From: Kribbella kalugense
Lineage (GTDB): Bacteria > Actinomycetota > Actinomycetes > Propionibacteriales > Kribbellaceae
DNA: 64,000 bases
Direction of reading: 5' to 3'
NCBI RefSeq assembly: GCF_004365875.1
Contig: NZ_SODF01000002.1
Location: 2,668,971 to 2,732,970 of the forward strand
This document shows positions 24,141-32,504 of the stretch, piece after piece. The notes below the pieces were generated by a model. It did no database searches. It saw only the letters and a program-made list of their open reading frames with translations, and had not been told where the DNA came from. The translations under genes were made by a program, and so were the position numbers. Every line of letters starts with the position of its first letter. Positions within the stretch are counted from its first letter, which is position 1.

Positions 24141-24805
24141 CGTACACCGTGAGCCGTCTGGCGGACGTACTGGCTGACTCGGTCAGCTGGATGTCCGTGC
24201 GTACTGCGGACCGATTGGGCACAGCGCCCGGACCGGACTGGGTTTCGTGTGCGGAGCTGATCGCGGACCAGCAGGCCGGCGGCGATCCGACGTTGGAATG
24301 GCGGTCTGCCGCAGCGGCCGACTACGCCAGGGATTACGCGATCGAGCCGCCGGTGCAGGTCGCAGCCATGTTCACGCTGATGTGGTACGTCCAGGTGCCG
24401 GCACTGGTTGCTGCGGTGAGTACGGCGGTCACCGGGATGTCACCTGACGTTTCACCGGCCGCTCTGGCGTTCAAACGGCACCCGACCGCGCACTACCCGT
24501 CCGAAGTCGCTTTGCTGTCCGACGAGGTGGTGTCACTCGACACTGCGGCCGTCCAACTCAAAACGCACACCGAAGCGTTTCTGGACTCCTATGAGCCCGG
24601 TGTGAAGCTCGGGTCGCTCCAGCGGTTCGGTGCGGTCGACGACGAGGTGCGGGCCGCGATCCGTCTGCCGGACGAGGCGCCGTACGCCGATCGTGCCGCC
24701 GCGGCGTTCGGGGTGTCGCTGGAGCAGAAGCTCCGGACGTCCTGCTGCTACTTCTACGTGCTGCCGAATGTGGCGGCCTGTACGACCTGCCCGCGCTTCC
24801 GCTGA
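24137..24805 (+). CDS. FhuF-like [2Fe-2S] ferric-siderophore reductase
   Basis: A 222-residue FhuF-family protein thought to reduce iron inside the cell so that it leaves the siderophore. The C-terminal cluster motif CC-x10-C-x2-C is complete (RTSCCYFYVLPN...CTTCPRF). The rest is a helical domain with little conserved sequence. Its GTG overlaps the ATPase stop (GTGA), so it completes a four-gene importer-reductase operon. Having import and release functions in one operon agrees with iron-box control at 21.3 kb. Confidence 0.87.
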   Translation: MTYTVSRLADVLADSVSWMSVRTADRLGTAPGPDWVSCAELIADQQAGGDPTLEWRSAAAADYARDYAIEPPVQVAAMFTLMWYVQVPALVAAVSTAVTGMSPDVSPAALAFKRHPTAHYPSEVALLSDEVVSLDTAAVQLKTHTEAFLDSYEPGVKLGSLQRFGAVDDEVRAAIRLPDEAPYADRAAAAFGVSLEQKLRTSCCYFYVLPNVAACTTCPRFR

Positions 24806-24934
24806 GCTGCCGATTTCGCTCAGAGCGGAATATGCGGTCCTGATCGGGCCAGAAACTGTCGGTGGCGTCGGGAAGCATGCTGCGCATGATTCGACATGCA
24901 CCCCACACGTCACCGCCAGGTAATTTCTGGTCGG

Positions 24935-24963
24935 TTGTCCAGGCCTGGGTCCGGAGCTAGGTT
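24935..24963 (+). promoter_or_regulatory. Leaderless promoter of egtABCD
   Basis: TTGTCC (24935-24940) and TAGGTT (24958-24963) are spaced by 17 nt, a good vegetative promoter. Seven nt after the -10 comes GTG 24971, with no ribosome site. The 130 bp between the FhuF-like gene and this promoter hold several CATGC words but no clear operator. Confidence 0.6.
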
Positions 24964-24970
24964 CGCTGAC

Positions 24971-26191
24971 GTGACCTCGTCCGGTGGTTCTCCGGCGACG
25001 ACTCCGATCGGCTCCCGGGCCGAGGCGGAGGGCTTCGTCGCGATGGTCTGTTTCAAGCACGGTCCACCTCGGTTGTACGGCGTCGAGCTCGAGTGGACAG
25101 TGCATCATGCGGATGATCCGCACCGGCCCCTCGACGCCGGCCGGTTGAGCAAAGCCCTGGGGCTGCACGCCCCCGCGACCCTGGTCAGAGGCAGTCCGCA
25201 GCTGCCGTTGAGCCGGGGCGCTCTGGTCACGGTTGAGCCGGGTGGCCAGGTAGAGATCTCAGTTCCGGCGTCGGAATCGATTTCCCGACTGATCGACGAC
25301 ACCGCCGCCGACGCCGCCGAGCTCACGGCCCTCCTTCTCGATGCGGACCTGGTCCTGGGCGATCACGGCTTGGATCCCTTCCGCACACCCCGCCGCATCC
25401 TCACCGTCCCGCGCTACGCGGCGATGGAACACGCCTTCCAGCGGCTCGGGCCGCACGGCCCACGGATGATGTGCAGCAGCGCCGGCCTGCAGATCTGCCT
25501 CGATGCAGGCGAAGCAGACCAGACCGCGCTCCGCTGGCGTGCCTTGCACGATCTCGGCCCGGCCCTGGTCGGGTTGTTCGCCAACTCCCGCCGTCGCGCC
25601 GGTGCGGACACCGGGTGGGCCTCGGCCCGGACGGAGGCGACGTTCGGGACCTGTGCTCCTTTCACCGAGCCGCCGCCGCTCGACGGCGATCCGGCCGCCG
25701 CGTGGGCACGGATGGCGATGGAGGCGCCGGTGCTCTGTTTGCGCCGGGGCGACACGTGGGACGCACCGACCGGACTGACGTTCGGCGCCTGGGCGGACGG
25801 ACAGCTGCCCGGCGACAGGCCGACGTACGACGACCTGGAATATCACCTGTCCACGCTGTTCCCGCCGGTGCGACCGCGCGGGTACCTCGAGGTGCGTTAC
25901 CTCGACACGCAGCCGGGAGACGGGTGGATCGCCCCGACCCTGCTGCTCACCGCACTGATGTCCGCGCCGATGGACCAGGTGCTGGCCGCAGCCGAGCCGG
26001 CTGCCGGTCGCTGGTTCCCGGCGGCTCGCGAAGGACTTGAGGACAAGCTCGTCCTCCAGGCCGCCCGGGACGTGGTCGACCTGGGGACCGAAGTCCTGGA
26101 CCGGACCGGTGCGGATCCCGGACTCATCGCTGCCGTCGCAACCCGGCTGCAGCGCATCGTCCTCGACACCCAGGGAAGGCGAGCTTCATGA
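24971..26191 (+). CDS. egtA: Glutamate-cysteine ligase of ergothioneine synthesis
   Basis: Makes gamma-glutamylcysteine, the sulfur donor for ergothioneine. The 406-residue protein belongs to the GCS2-like EgtA group: GVELEWTVHH near the N-terminus, PGGQVEISVPAS, MMCSSAGLQICLDAG, GLFANSRRRAGADTGWASAR and YLEVRYLDTQPGDGW. GTG 24971 is chosen from the leaderless promoter; an in-frame ATG at 24896 lies before that promoter. The gene overlaps egtB by 4 bp. It is the first gene of the egtABCD operon. Confidence 0.92.
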   Translation: MTSSGGSPATTPIGSRAEAEGFVAMVCFKHGPPRLYGVELEWTVHHADDPHRPLDAGRLSKALGLHAPATLVRGSPQLPLSRGALVTVEPGGQVEISVPASESISRLIDDTAADAAELTALLLDADLVLGDHGLDPFRTPRRILTVPRYAAMEHAFQRLGPHGPRMMCSSAGLQICLDAGEADQTALRWRALHDLGPALVGLFANSRRRAGADTGWASARTEATFGTCAPFTEPPPLDGDPAAAWARMAMEAPVLCLRRGDTWDAPTGLTFGAWADGQLPGDRPTYDDLEYHLSTLFPPVRPRGYLEVRYLDTQPGDGWIAPTLLLTALMSAPMDQVLAAAEPAAGRWFPAAREGLEDKLVLQAARDVVDLGTEVLDRTGADPGLIAAVATRLQRIVLDTQGRRAS

Positions 26192-27525
26192 ATCACCAGC
26201 TATCCGATCTGTCACCGGAGGGGTTGCGCGCGTACGTCGGCGAGCAGCTCGAGCGCTCCCGGTCGCGGACCGTGCAGCTGACCGATGCGGTCGACACCGA
26301 CGACCTGGTCAAGCAGCACTCCAAACTGATGTCGCCGCTGGTCTGGGACTACGCGCACGTCGGCAACCAGGAGGAGCTCTGGCTGGTCCGCGACGTCGGC
26401 GGCCGTGAGCCGGTGCGCCAGGACATCGACGAGCTGTACGACGCGTTCGAGCACCCGCGGGCAGAGCGGCCGGCGTTGCCGCTGCTCAATCCGGTCGAGA
26501 CCCGGGCGTACGTGACCGAGGTCCGGGACAAGGTCCTCGACGTACTCGATCATGTCCGGTTCGACGCCGGGCGTGAGCTGGTGGACAACGCGTTCGCGTT
26601 CGGGATGATCACGCAGCACGAGCAGCAGCACGACGAGACGATGCTCGCGACCCACCAGCTGCGCGCCGGCGAGCCGGTGCTCGATGCACCTCCGCCGCCT
26701 CGCGGACGTCAGCTGGCCAAAAAAGAGGTGTTCGTGCCGGGCGGTGTGTTCGAGATGGGTACGTCGATCGAGCCTTGGGCGCTGGACAACGAGCGGCCGG
26801 CACACGCCGTACATGTGGCGCCGTACGTGATCGACACGGTCCCGGTGACGAACGGGGACTACCTGCGGTTCGTGCTCGGTGGTGGATACGACGATCCTCA
26901 GTGGTGGTCGGAGGTCGGCTGGGCGCATGTGCAGAAGGCGTCGCTGGTCGCGCCACGGTTCTGGGAGAGCGTGGACGGCGAGTGGTGGCGGCTCCGGTTC
27001 GGGCACCGGGAGCGGTTGCCGTTGGACGAGCCTGTGATGCACGTGTGCTTCTACGAGGCCGAGGCGTACGCGAAGTGGGCCGGGAAGCGGCTGCCGACCG
27101 AGGAGGAGTGGGAGTTCGCGGCGCGGTTCGACCCGGCGAGCGGGCGGACGCGGCGGTTCCCGTGGGGTGACGAGAGCCCGGGTCCGCAGCACGCGAACCT
27201 CGGACAGCGACACCTGTCGCCGGCACCGGTCGGGGCGTATCCGGCGGGCGCATCGCCGTTGGGCGTGGAGCAGTTGATCGGGGACGTCTGGGAGTGGACG
27301 TCGAGCGACTTCCACGGCTATCCGGGCTTCCGGGCGTGGCCGTACGACGAGTACTCGCTGGTGTTCTTCGGGCCGGACTACAAGATGCTCCGCGGCGGCT
27401 CCTTCGGCACCGACGAGGTCGTTGCCCGAAGCACCTTCCGGAACTGGGACTACCCGATCCGCCGGCAGATCTTCGCCGGTTTCCGGTGCGCCCGCGACCC
27501 CCGGCCCGAGGAGCTGCACAGCTGA
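26188..27525 (+). CDS. egtB: Hercynylcysteine sulfoxide synthase
   Basis: Non-haem iron enzyme that joins hercynine to gamma-glutamylcysteine with oxygen. The 445-residue protein has an N-terminal DinB_2-like domain with the iron motif HEQQHDE (H-x3-H-x-E), and a C-terminal FGE-sulfatase domain with VPGGVFEMGTS, RLPTEEEWEFAAR, GDVWEWTSSDF and a closing GGSFGTDE...FRNWDYP...GFRCARD. The start overlaps egtA (ATGA) and the stop shares one base with egtC. All three iron ligands and the C-terminal domain are intact, so it should be functional. Confidence 0.95.
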   Translation: MNHQLSDLSPEGLRAYVGEQLERSRSRTVQLTDAVDTDDLVKQHSKLMSPLVWDYAHVGNQEELWLVRDVGGREPVRQDIDELYDAFEHPRAERPALPLLNPVETRAYVTEVRDKVLDVLDHVRFDAGRELVDNAFAFGMITQHEQQHDETMLATHQLRAGEPVLDAPPPPRGRQLAKKEVFVPGGVFEMGTSIEPWALDNERPAHAVHVAPYVIDTVPVTNGDYLRFVLGGGYDDPQWWSEVGWAHVQKASLVAPRFWESVDGEWWRLRFGHRERLPLDEPVMHVCFYEAEAYAKWAGKRLPTEEEWEFAARFDPASGRTRRFPWGDESPGPQHANLGQRHLSPAPVGAYPAGASPLGVEQLIGDVWEWTSSDFHGYPGFRAWPYDEYSLVFFGPDYKMLRGGSFGTDEVVARSTFRNWDYPIRRQIFAGFRCARDPRPEELHS

Positions 27526-28268
27526 TGTGCCGCCACCTCGCCTACCTGGGACCGGCGGTCACGCTGGCATCTCTGGTCCAAGAGCCGTCCCACTCACTGT
27601 TCGAGCAGAGCTGGTCGCCGCGGGACATGCGCGGCGGCGGCACGGTGAACGCCGACGGCTTCGGCCTCGGCTGGTACGTCGACGGCCGGTCGGTCCGGTA
27701 TCGGCGGAACGTGCCGATCTGGACCGATGACAACCTGCCGGAGCTGGCCGGCTCGATCCGGTCCGGTGCGGTGATCGCCGCCGTACGGAACGGGACCGAC
27801 GGCATGCCGCACACCGAGTCCTCGGTGTCGCCGTTCAAGGTCGGGAACTGGATGTTCAGCCACAACGGACGGCTTCCCGGCTGGCCGGAGTCGACCGTCA
27901 AACTGGCCGAGCAGTTGCCGGTCGCCGAGTTGCTGAAGCTCGACGCACCGGTCGACTCCGCACTGCTGTTCGCGCTCGTCTCCAACCGTCTTCGCGACGG
28001 GATCCCGCCGGCCGACGCCGTGGCATCCGTCGTCCGGGAAGTGGAGTCGGTCGCGCCCGGCTCGCGGCTGAATCTGTTGCTGACCGACGGCGAGCAGATC
28101 GTCGCCACCTCGTGGACACATTCGCTCCGGGTCCGGCAGACCGCCGACTCGGTGACCATCAGCTCGGAGCCGTTCGGTTCCGGCGACTGGGACGAAGTAC
28201 CTGATCATTCGTTGCTCGTGGCCACCGCCACAACGCTGCAGATCACCCATCTGGAAGGACGAGAGTGA
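27525..28268 (+). CDS. egtC: Gamma-glutamyl hercynylcysteine sulfoxide hydrolase
   Basis: Class-II glutamine amidotransferase-like hydrolase that removes the glutamyl group. The 247-residue protein starts MCRHLAYLGP; Cys2 is the expected N-terminal nucleophile after Met removal. NADGFGLGWY, RNGTDGMPHTESSVSPF and FSHNGRLPG are typical of the fold. ATG 27525 shares a base with the egtB stop, which fixes the start and exposes Cys2. The GTG of egtD overlaps its end. Confidence 0.94.
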   Translation: MCRHLAYLGPAVTLASLVQEPSHSLFEQSWSPRDMRGGGTVNADGFGLGWYVDGRSVRYRRNVPIWTDDNLPELAGSIRSGAVIAAVRNGTDGMPHTESSVSPFKVGNWMFSHNGRLPGWPESTVKLAEQLPVAELLKLDAPVDSALLFALVSNRLRDGIPPADAVASVVREVESVAPGSRLNLLLTDGEQIVATSWTHSLRVRQTADSVTISSEPFGSGDWDEVPDHSLLVATATTLQITHLEGRE

Positions 28269-29230
28269 CCCTCATCGACGTACATCTGACCCCGGACTAC
28301 GTGGCTCGCGCGCTGCGGGAGGACGTCCGGGCGGGGCTGTCGGCGACGCCGAAGTGGTTACCGCCGAAGTGGTTCTACGACGCGCGGGGGAGTGAGCTGT
28401 TCGAGGAGATCACCCGGCTGCCGGAGTACTACCCGACCCGGGCCGAGCGGGAGATCCTCCGCGCCCGGGCCGGCGAGATCGCGGAGATCACCAAGGCTCA
28501 CACGCTGGTCGAACTCGGATCCGGATCGTCGGAGAAGACCCGGCTGCTGCTCGACGGGCTGCGCGATCACGGCACGCTGACCAGCTTCGTACCGCTGGAC
28601 GTGTCGGAGTCCGCGCTGCGGGAGGCGTCCGACGCGATCAACGCCGACTACCCGACGATCGACGTACACGGTGTGGTGGGTGACTTCACCGCGCACCTCG
28701 ACAAGCTGCCCGGTGATCCGCCACGGATCGTCGCCTTCCTTGGCGGCACCATCGGCAATCTGATTCCGGCCGAGCGTGAGTCCTTCTTCCAGTCGATCCG
28801 CGACGTCCTCGAGCCCGGTGAGTGGTTGCTCCTCGGAGCCGACCTGGTCAAGGATCCGGCCACGCTGGTCGCGGCGTACGACGACTCGGCCGGCGTCACC
28901 GCCGAGTTCAACAAGAACGTGCTCCGGGTGATCAACCGGCAACTCGGCGCGGACTTCGACGTCGACGCGTTCGAGCACGTCGCGATCTGGGATGCCGACA
29001 ACGAGTGGATCGAGATGCACCTGCGCGCCACCCGCGCGATGCACGTGCTGATCCCGGAGATCCACCTCGACGTCACGTTCGCCGCGGGCGAGGAGCTCAG
29101 CACCGAGATCTCCGCCAAGTTCCATCGCTCCGGCGTCGAGGCCGAACTGGACAAAGCGGGCTTCACCCCGGCCGCGTGGTGGACCGACGGTGAAGCCCGC
29201 TTCTCCCTATCCCTCTGGCAGGCGGTCTAG
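28265..29230 (+). CDS. egtD: Histidine N-alpha-methyltransferase
   Basis: Methylates histidine three times to hercynine using SAM, the first step of ergothioneine synthesis. The 321-residue length fits the family. Marks are PKWFYDARGSELFEEITRLP, YYPTRAEREIL, the SAM loop VELGSGSSEKT, PLDVSESAL, FLGGTIGNL and a final RFSLSLWQA. The GTG overlaps egtC by 4 bp. The operon ends here, 5 bp from the convergent sugar-binding protein gene. A PLP-dependent lyase (egtE) is absent from the cluster, so the last step must be encoded elsewhere. Confidence 0.95.
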   Translation: MTLIDVHLTPDYVARALREDVRAGLSATPKWLPPKWFYDARGSELFEEITRLPEYYPTRAEREILRARAGEIAEITKAHTLVELGSGSSEKTRLLLDGLRDHGTLTSFVPLDVSESALREASDAINADYPTIDVHGVVGDFTAHLDKLPGDPPRIVAFLGGTIGNLIPAERESFFQSIRDVLEPGEWLLLGADLVKDPATLVAAYDDSAGVTAEFNKNVLRVINRQLGADFDVDAFEHVAIWDADNEWIEMHLRATRAMHVLIPEIHLDVTFAAGEELSTEISAKFHRSGVEAELDKAGFTPAAWWTDGEARFSLSLWQAV

Positions 29231-29235
29231 AAGGT

Positions 29236-30537
29236 TCAGCCGCCCTGCTTGATCAATCCGTTGATCTTGTCGATGTACGCCGGGAGGTCGCTGACCGGCT
29301 TCTTGCCACTCAGGATGGGCTGGTAGTTGGCGGTGGTCAGGTCGCCGACCTGCTGCGCCCACTGGGTGGTGAAGCGGACACCGACCGTCTTCTCGGCGGA
29401 CAGGTCAGCCTTGACCGTGTCGGCGACCGTCGGCTGCTGGGCCTTGGTGAGCGCGTCGAAGTAGCTCGTCTGGGCCGGCGTGTACGCCGGCGGCGCCACC
29501 GGAGAAGCCGGCAGTACGGCGTCCCAGACCTTCGTGTTGATGTACTGCAGCACCTTGAACGTCGCGTCCTGATCCTTCGTGTACTGCGGCGTGCAGATGC
29601 CGACCGAGTCGTACAGCGTGGTCGGCGTCTGCACCTGCGGGAACGGCGCGAACCCGTACTTGATCTTCGGCTTGTCGGTCTGGAACCCGGCTGCCAGCCA
29701 CTGCCCGCCGAACGTCATCGGCACCTTGCCGGCCGCGAACAACGACTGCACGTTCGCGGCGTCGTACCCAGGAGGTGCGACCGATCCGTTCTTGATCGCG
29801 GCGACCAGCTTGGTGACGCCTTCCTGGTACTTGTCGTCGGCCTCGGCCTTGGTCGGGTGGTTCACGTTGTCGGTGAACGGTGCGCCACCGGCCGAAACGG
29901 AGTACATGCTCATCGTGAACGGCCCGTCGCCCGAGGTCAGGTTGTCGGCGACCAGGCCGTACTTCACTCCGTTCTTGTTCGCCAGCTTGGCGGCGTCGGC
30001 GTACATCTCGTCCCAGGTCCAGCCGGCCTTCGGCAGCGTCAGACCGGCCGCGGTGAACGCGTCGGCGTTGTACCAGACGCCGTACGTGTTCATCAGCGAC
30101 GGCAGCCCGCCCATCTGACCGTCCGCCGTCTTCCAGTTCTCCATCGCCGACGGGACGAAGTTGTCCGACTTGAAGTCACCGTCACCGTTCTTGATCTTGT
30201 CGGCCCAGTCGACCAGCAGGCCCTGCGAGGTGTACTGCTGCTCGGTGTCGTTACCGCACCAGAACAGGTCCGGCAGCTTCTTCGCCTGGGTCAGCGATGC
30301 GAGCTTGTCGCCGTACTGACCGCTCGGTGTGTCGAGCAGCTGGACCTTGACGTTGTCGTCCTTGAAGTCCGCCAGCGCCTTCTTGATCGCGACGTTCGTC
30401 TCGGCCGACTCCCACGTCATCACCGTGACGGTGACCGGCCCGCTGCTCGAGCCGCCGGAGTCCGACCCGCTGCTGCAGGCGGTTGCCACCAGCAACCCCG
30501 CGCACGCCAGCGCGGCGACGCCCATTGTCCTCTTCAC
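29236..30537 (-). CDS. Sugar ABC transporter substrate-binding lipoprotein
   Basis: A 433-residue family-1 extracellular solute-binding protein that catches a sugar for the two permeases. The signal peptide ends with VATAC, lipidated Cys21, followed by a GSDSGGSSSG linker. Typical family stretches include VTVMTWESAETN, LPDLFWCGND and MTFGGQWLAAG. GTG 30537 has GAGGAG 7 nt upstream. It is the last gene of the minus-strand importer operon, 12 bp after permease MalG-type. No ATPase is encoded here; a shared MsiK-like ATPase would be needed. The sugar is unknown. Confidence 0.92.
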   Translation of the reverse strand: MKRTMGVAALACAGLLVATACSSGSDSGGSSSGPVTVTVMTWESAETNVAIKKALADFKDDNVKVQLLDTPSGQYGDKLASLTQAKKLPDLFWCGNDTEQQYTSQGLLVDWADKIKNGDGDFKSDNFVPSAMENWKTADGQMGGLPSLMNTYGVWYNADAFTAAGLTLPKAGWTWDEMYADAAKLANKNGVKYGLVADNLTSGDGPFTMSMYSVSAGGAPFTDNVNHPTKAEADDKYQEGVTKLVAAIKNGSVAPPGYDAANVQSLFAAGKVPMTFGGQWLAAGFQTDKPKIKYGFAPFPQVQTPTTLYDSVGICTPQYTKDQDATFKVLQYINTKVWDAVLPASPVAPPAYTPAQTSYFDALTKAQQPTVADTVKADLSAEKTVGVRFTTQWAQQVGDLTTANYQPILSGKKPVSDLPAYIDKINGLIKQGG

Positions 30538-30549
30538 AAGGATTCTCCT

Positions 30550-31458
30550 CTATTTCTGGGTGGTGCTGCCGAGAGCGCCGAGCCCCTGGATGAAGTAGCG
30601 CTGCGCGGCGAAGAAGATGATCAGCGGCGGCAGCATGTAGAGCAGGTTGGTGGCCATGTAGTAGCTCCAGTCCGGCGTCTTCCCGGCGAACGGGGAGACG
30701 AACGACGCCATCCCGACCGACAGCGGCCACTTGCCGGACGAATACAGGTAGACCAGCGGATTCAGGTAGTCGTTCCAGGACGCCTGGAACGCGAGGATCG
30801 CCATCGTCAGCCAGGCCGGCCGGGTCAACGGGAGCATCACGCTGACGAAGATCCGCAGGTGTCCGGCGCCGTCGATCTTGGCCGCTTCATCGATGGAATA
30901 GGGGATCGCGAGGAAGTACTGCCGGGCCAGGAAGATGAACAGGGGATTCCCGCCCAGGAAGGCCGGCACGATCAGCGGCAGCCAGGTGTCGTACCAGCCG
31001 ATGCTCTTGTAGAGCTGGAACAACGGGATCAGCCCGACCACACCCGGCAGCAGCATGCTGCCGACGAACAGGTAGAACCACAGCTTGCGGCCGGGGAACC
31101 GCAACCGGGCCAGCGCGTAGCCGGCCATCATCGCCGTCATCACCCCGCCGAGCACGCTCAGCGAGGTGATGATGATCGAGTTCAGGAACAGCCGCGGGAA
31201 GTGGATCGCCTTCGGGCCGTTGACGAAGTTGCTCCAGGTCCACTCGTGCGGCAGCAGCTTCGGCGGGATGTCGAACACGGCCGTCCGGCTCTTCAGCCCG
31301 ATCGTGATCATCCACAGCAGCGGTACGACCATCACCGCGCAGATGAACAACGCGACGACGTACCACGCCGTCGTACCGGCAAGGCGGGGTTTCTTCTTCG
31401 CCGGGCGCGCGGTCTCGGTCGCGCCGGACGGGGAGGCTTCAGTCAGAAGTGTTGTCAC
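30550..31458 (-). CDS. Sugar ABC permease, MalG type
   Basis: A 302-residue inner-membrane subunit with six predicted segments. The EAA loop that contacts the ATPase is SIDEAAKIDGAGHLRIFVSV, and WSNFVNGPKAIHFPRLFLNS precedes the core domain, both typical of the MalG/LacG group. Its start overlaps the end of the MalF-type gene by 20 bp, so the two are coupled. The N-terminus has a cytoplasmic tail of about 28 residues. Confidence 0.93.
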   Translation of the reverse strand: MTTLLTEASPSGATETARPAKKKPRLAGTTAWYVVALFICAVMVVPLLWMITIGLKSRTAVFDIPPKLLPHEWTWSNFVNGPKAIHFPRLFLNSIIITSLSVLGGVMTAMMAGYALARLRFPGRKLWFYLFVGSMLLPGVVGLIPLFQLYKSIGWYDTWLPLIVPAFLGGNPLFIFLARQYFLAIPYSIDEAAKIDGAGHLRIFVSVMLPLTRPAWLTMAILAFQASWNDYLNPLVYLYSSGKWPLSVGMASFVSPFAGKTPDWSYYMATNLLYMLPPLIIFFAAQRYFIQGLGALGSTTQK

Positions 31459-32410
31459 TGTACGTCCAGAGCGAGGAGAACTTCGCGGTCAGGGCGATCA
31501 CGGCGATGATGATGATGAACAGCACCCACACCTGTGCGGAGGCGTACCCGAGCTGCGGGATCCGGCCGAGGGTCGGGAACCCGTTGCCGTAGATCGACAG
31601 CATCAGGACGTTGGTGCTGAATCCCGGCCCGCCGTTGGTCAGGATCTTCGGCTGGTTGAACGTCTGCAGCGCGGCCGTGGTCTGCAGGATCACCTGGAGC
31701 AGCACGATCGGGCTGATCATCGGCAGCGTGATCCGGAAGAACACGGCCCATGACCCGGCCCCGTCCACCCGGGCCGCCTCGTACAACTCGGTCGGCACCG
31801 ACTGCAGCGCGGCCAGGAAGATGATCATCGTCCCGCCGACGCCCCACAGCATCACCAGTACGACGGAAGGCATCGACGTGTTCGGGCTCTGCAACCACAG
31901 GCTCGTCGGCAACCCGAGCCGGTCGAGGATCGTGTTCAGCAGGCCGACCTGTGGGTCGAGGATGAACTTCCACAGCGTGATCGTCGCGACCGCGGGCAGG
32001 ACGACCGGCAGGTACGCCAGCGTCCGGACCACCCGCACCCCGGCGAACCGCTGGTTCAGGAACATCGCCAGCGCCAGCCCGAGGACCAGCGACAGCGGGA
32101 CATAGAGGACGACCAGGTACGCGGTCGCCTTCAGCGCCGGCCAGAACGCCGGGTCGGTCGTGAAGAGTCGGCGAAAGTTGCCCAGGCCAATGAAGACCGG
32201 ATCGGTCAGCCCGTTGTACTTCGTCAGCGCGAGGTAGAACGACCGGACCAGCGGATACCCCACGAAGACCAGGAACCCGATGATCGCGGGTGCGATGAAC
32301 AGGTACGCCGCCTTCACGTCGGAGCCGGCGTTCCGGCTCATCCCACCGCGCCCGGACCGCCGCTGCTTGACTGGAGAAGTCCCTACAATCCGCTCGGGAG
32401 AAGAAGTCAT
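31439..32410 (-). CDS. Sugar ABC permease, MalF type
   Basis: A 323-residue permease, the first gene of the importer operon. The EAA loop is ELYEAARVDGAGSWAVFFRI. Other family features are YLFIAPAIIGFLVFVGYPL at the first membrane segment and FSTNVLMLSIYGNGF. ATG 32410 is selected because GGAGG lies 4 nt upstream; the open frame continues further but runs antisense to the lacI gene. The gene is divergent from the LacI regulator with operators in the 78-bp gap. Confidence 0.92.
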   Translation of the reverse strand: MTSSPERIVGTSPVKQRRSGRGGMSRNAGSDVKAAYLFIAPAIIGFLVFVGYPLVRSFYLALTKYNGLTDPVFIGLGNFRRLFTTDPAFWPALKATAYLVVLYVPLSLVLGLALAMFLNQRFAGVRVVRTLAYLPVVLPAVATITLWKFILDPQVGLLNTILDRLGLPTSLWLQSPNTSMPSVVLVMLWGVGGTMIIFLAALQSVPTELYEAARVDGAGSWAVFFRITLPMISPIVLLQVILQTTAALQTFNQPKILTNGGPGFSTNVLMLSIYGNGFPTLGRIPQLGYASAQVWVLFIIIIAVIALTAKFSSLWTYSDNTSD

Positions 32411-32424
32411 CCGGCCTCCTGGAC

Positions 32425-32504
32425 GGTAACGTTTCCAACGCTTTACTGTTGGGTGACGATGCCGTGTCCCGAAAAGGAAGTCAACCCCGTGCCCGAAACG
32501 TTTC
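32425..32504. promoter_or_regulatory. Two LacI-type operators
   Basis: GGTAACGTTTCC (32425-32436, one mismatch per arm) and GAAACGTTTC (32495-32504, perfect) share the AACGTT core of LacI/CcpA-type sites. The first lies 15 bp before the permease start; the second covers codons 3-6 of lacI. They are 68-70 bp apart centre to centre, which permits looping and autoregulation. Confidence 0.65.
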
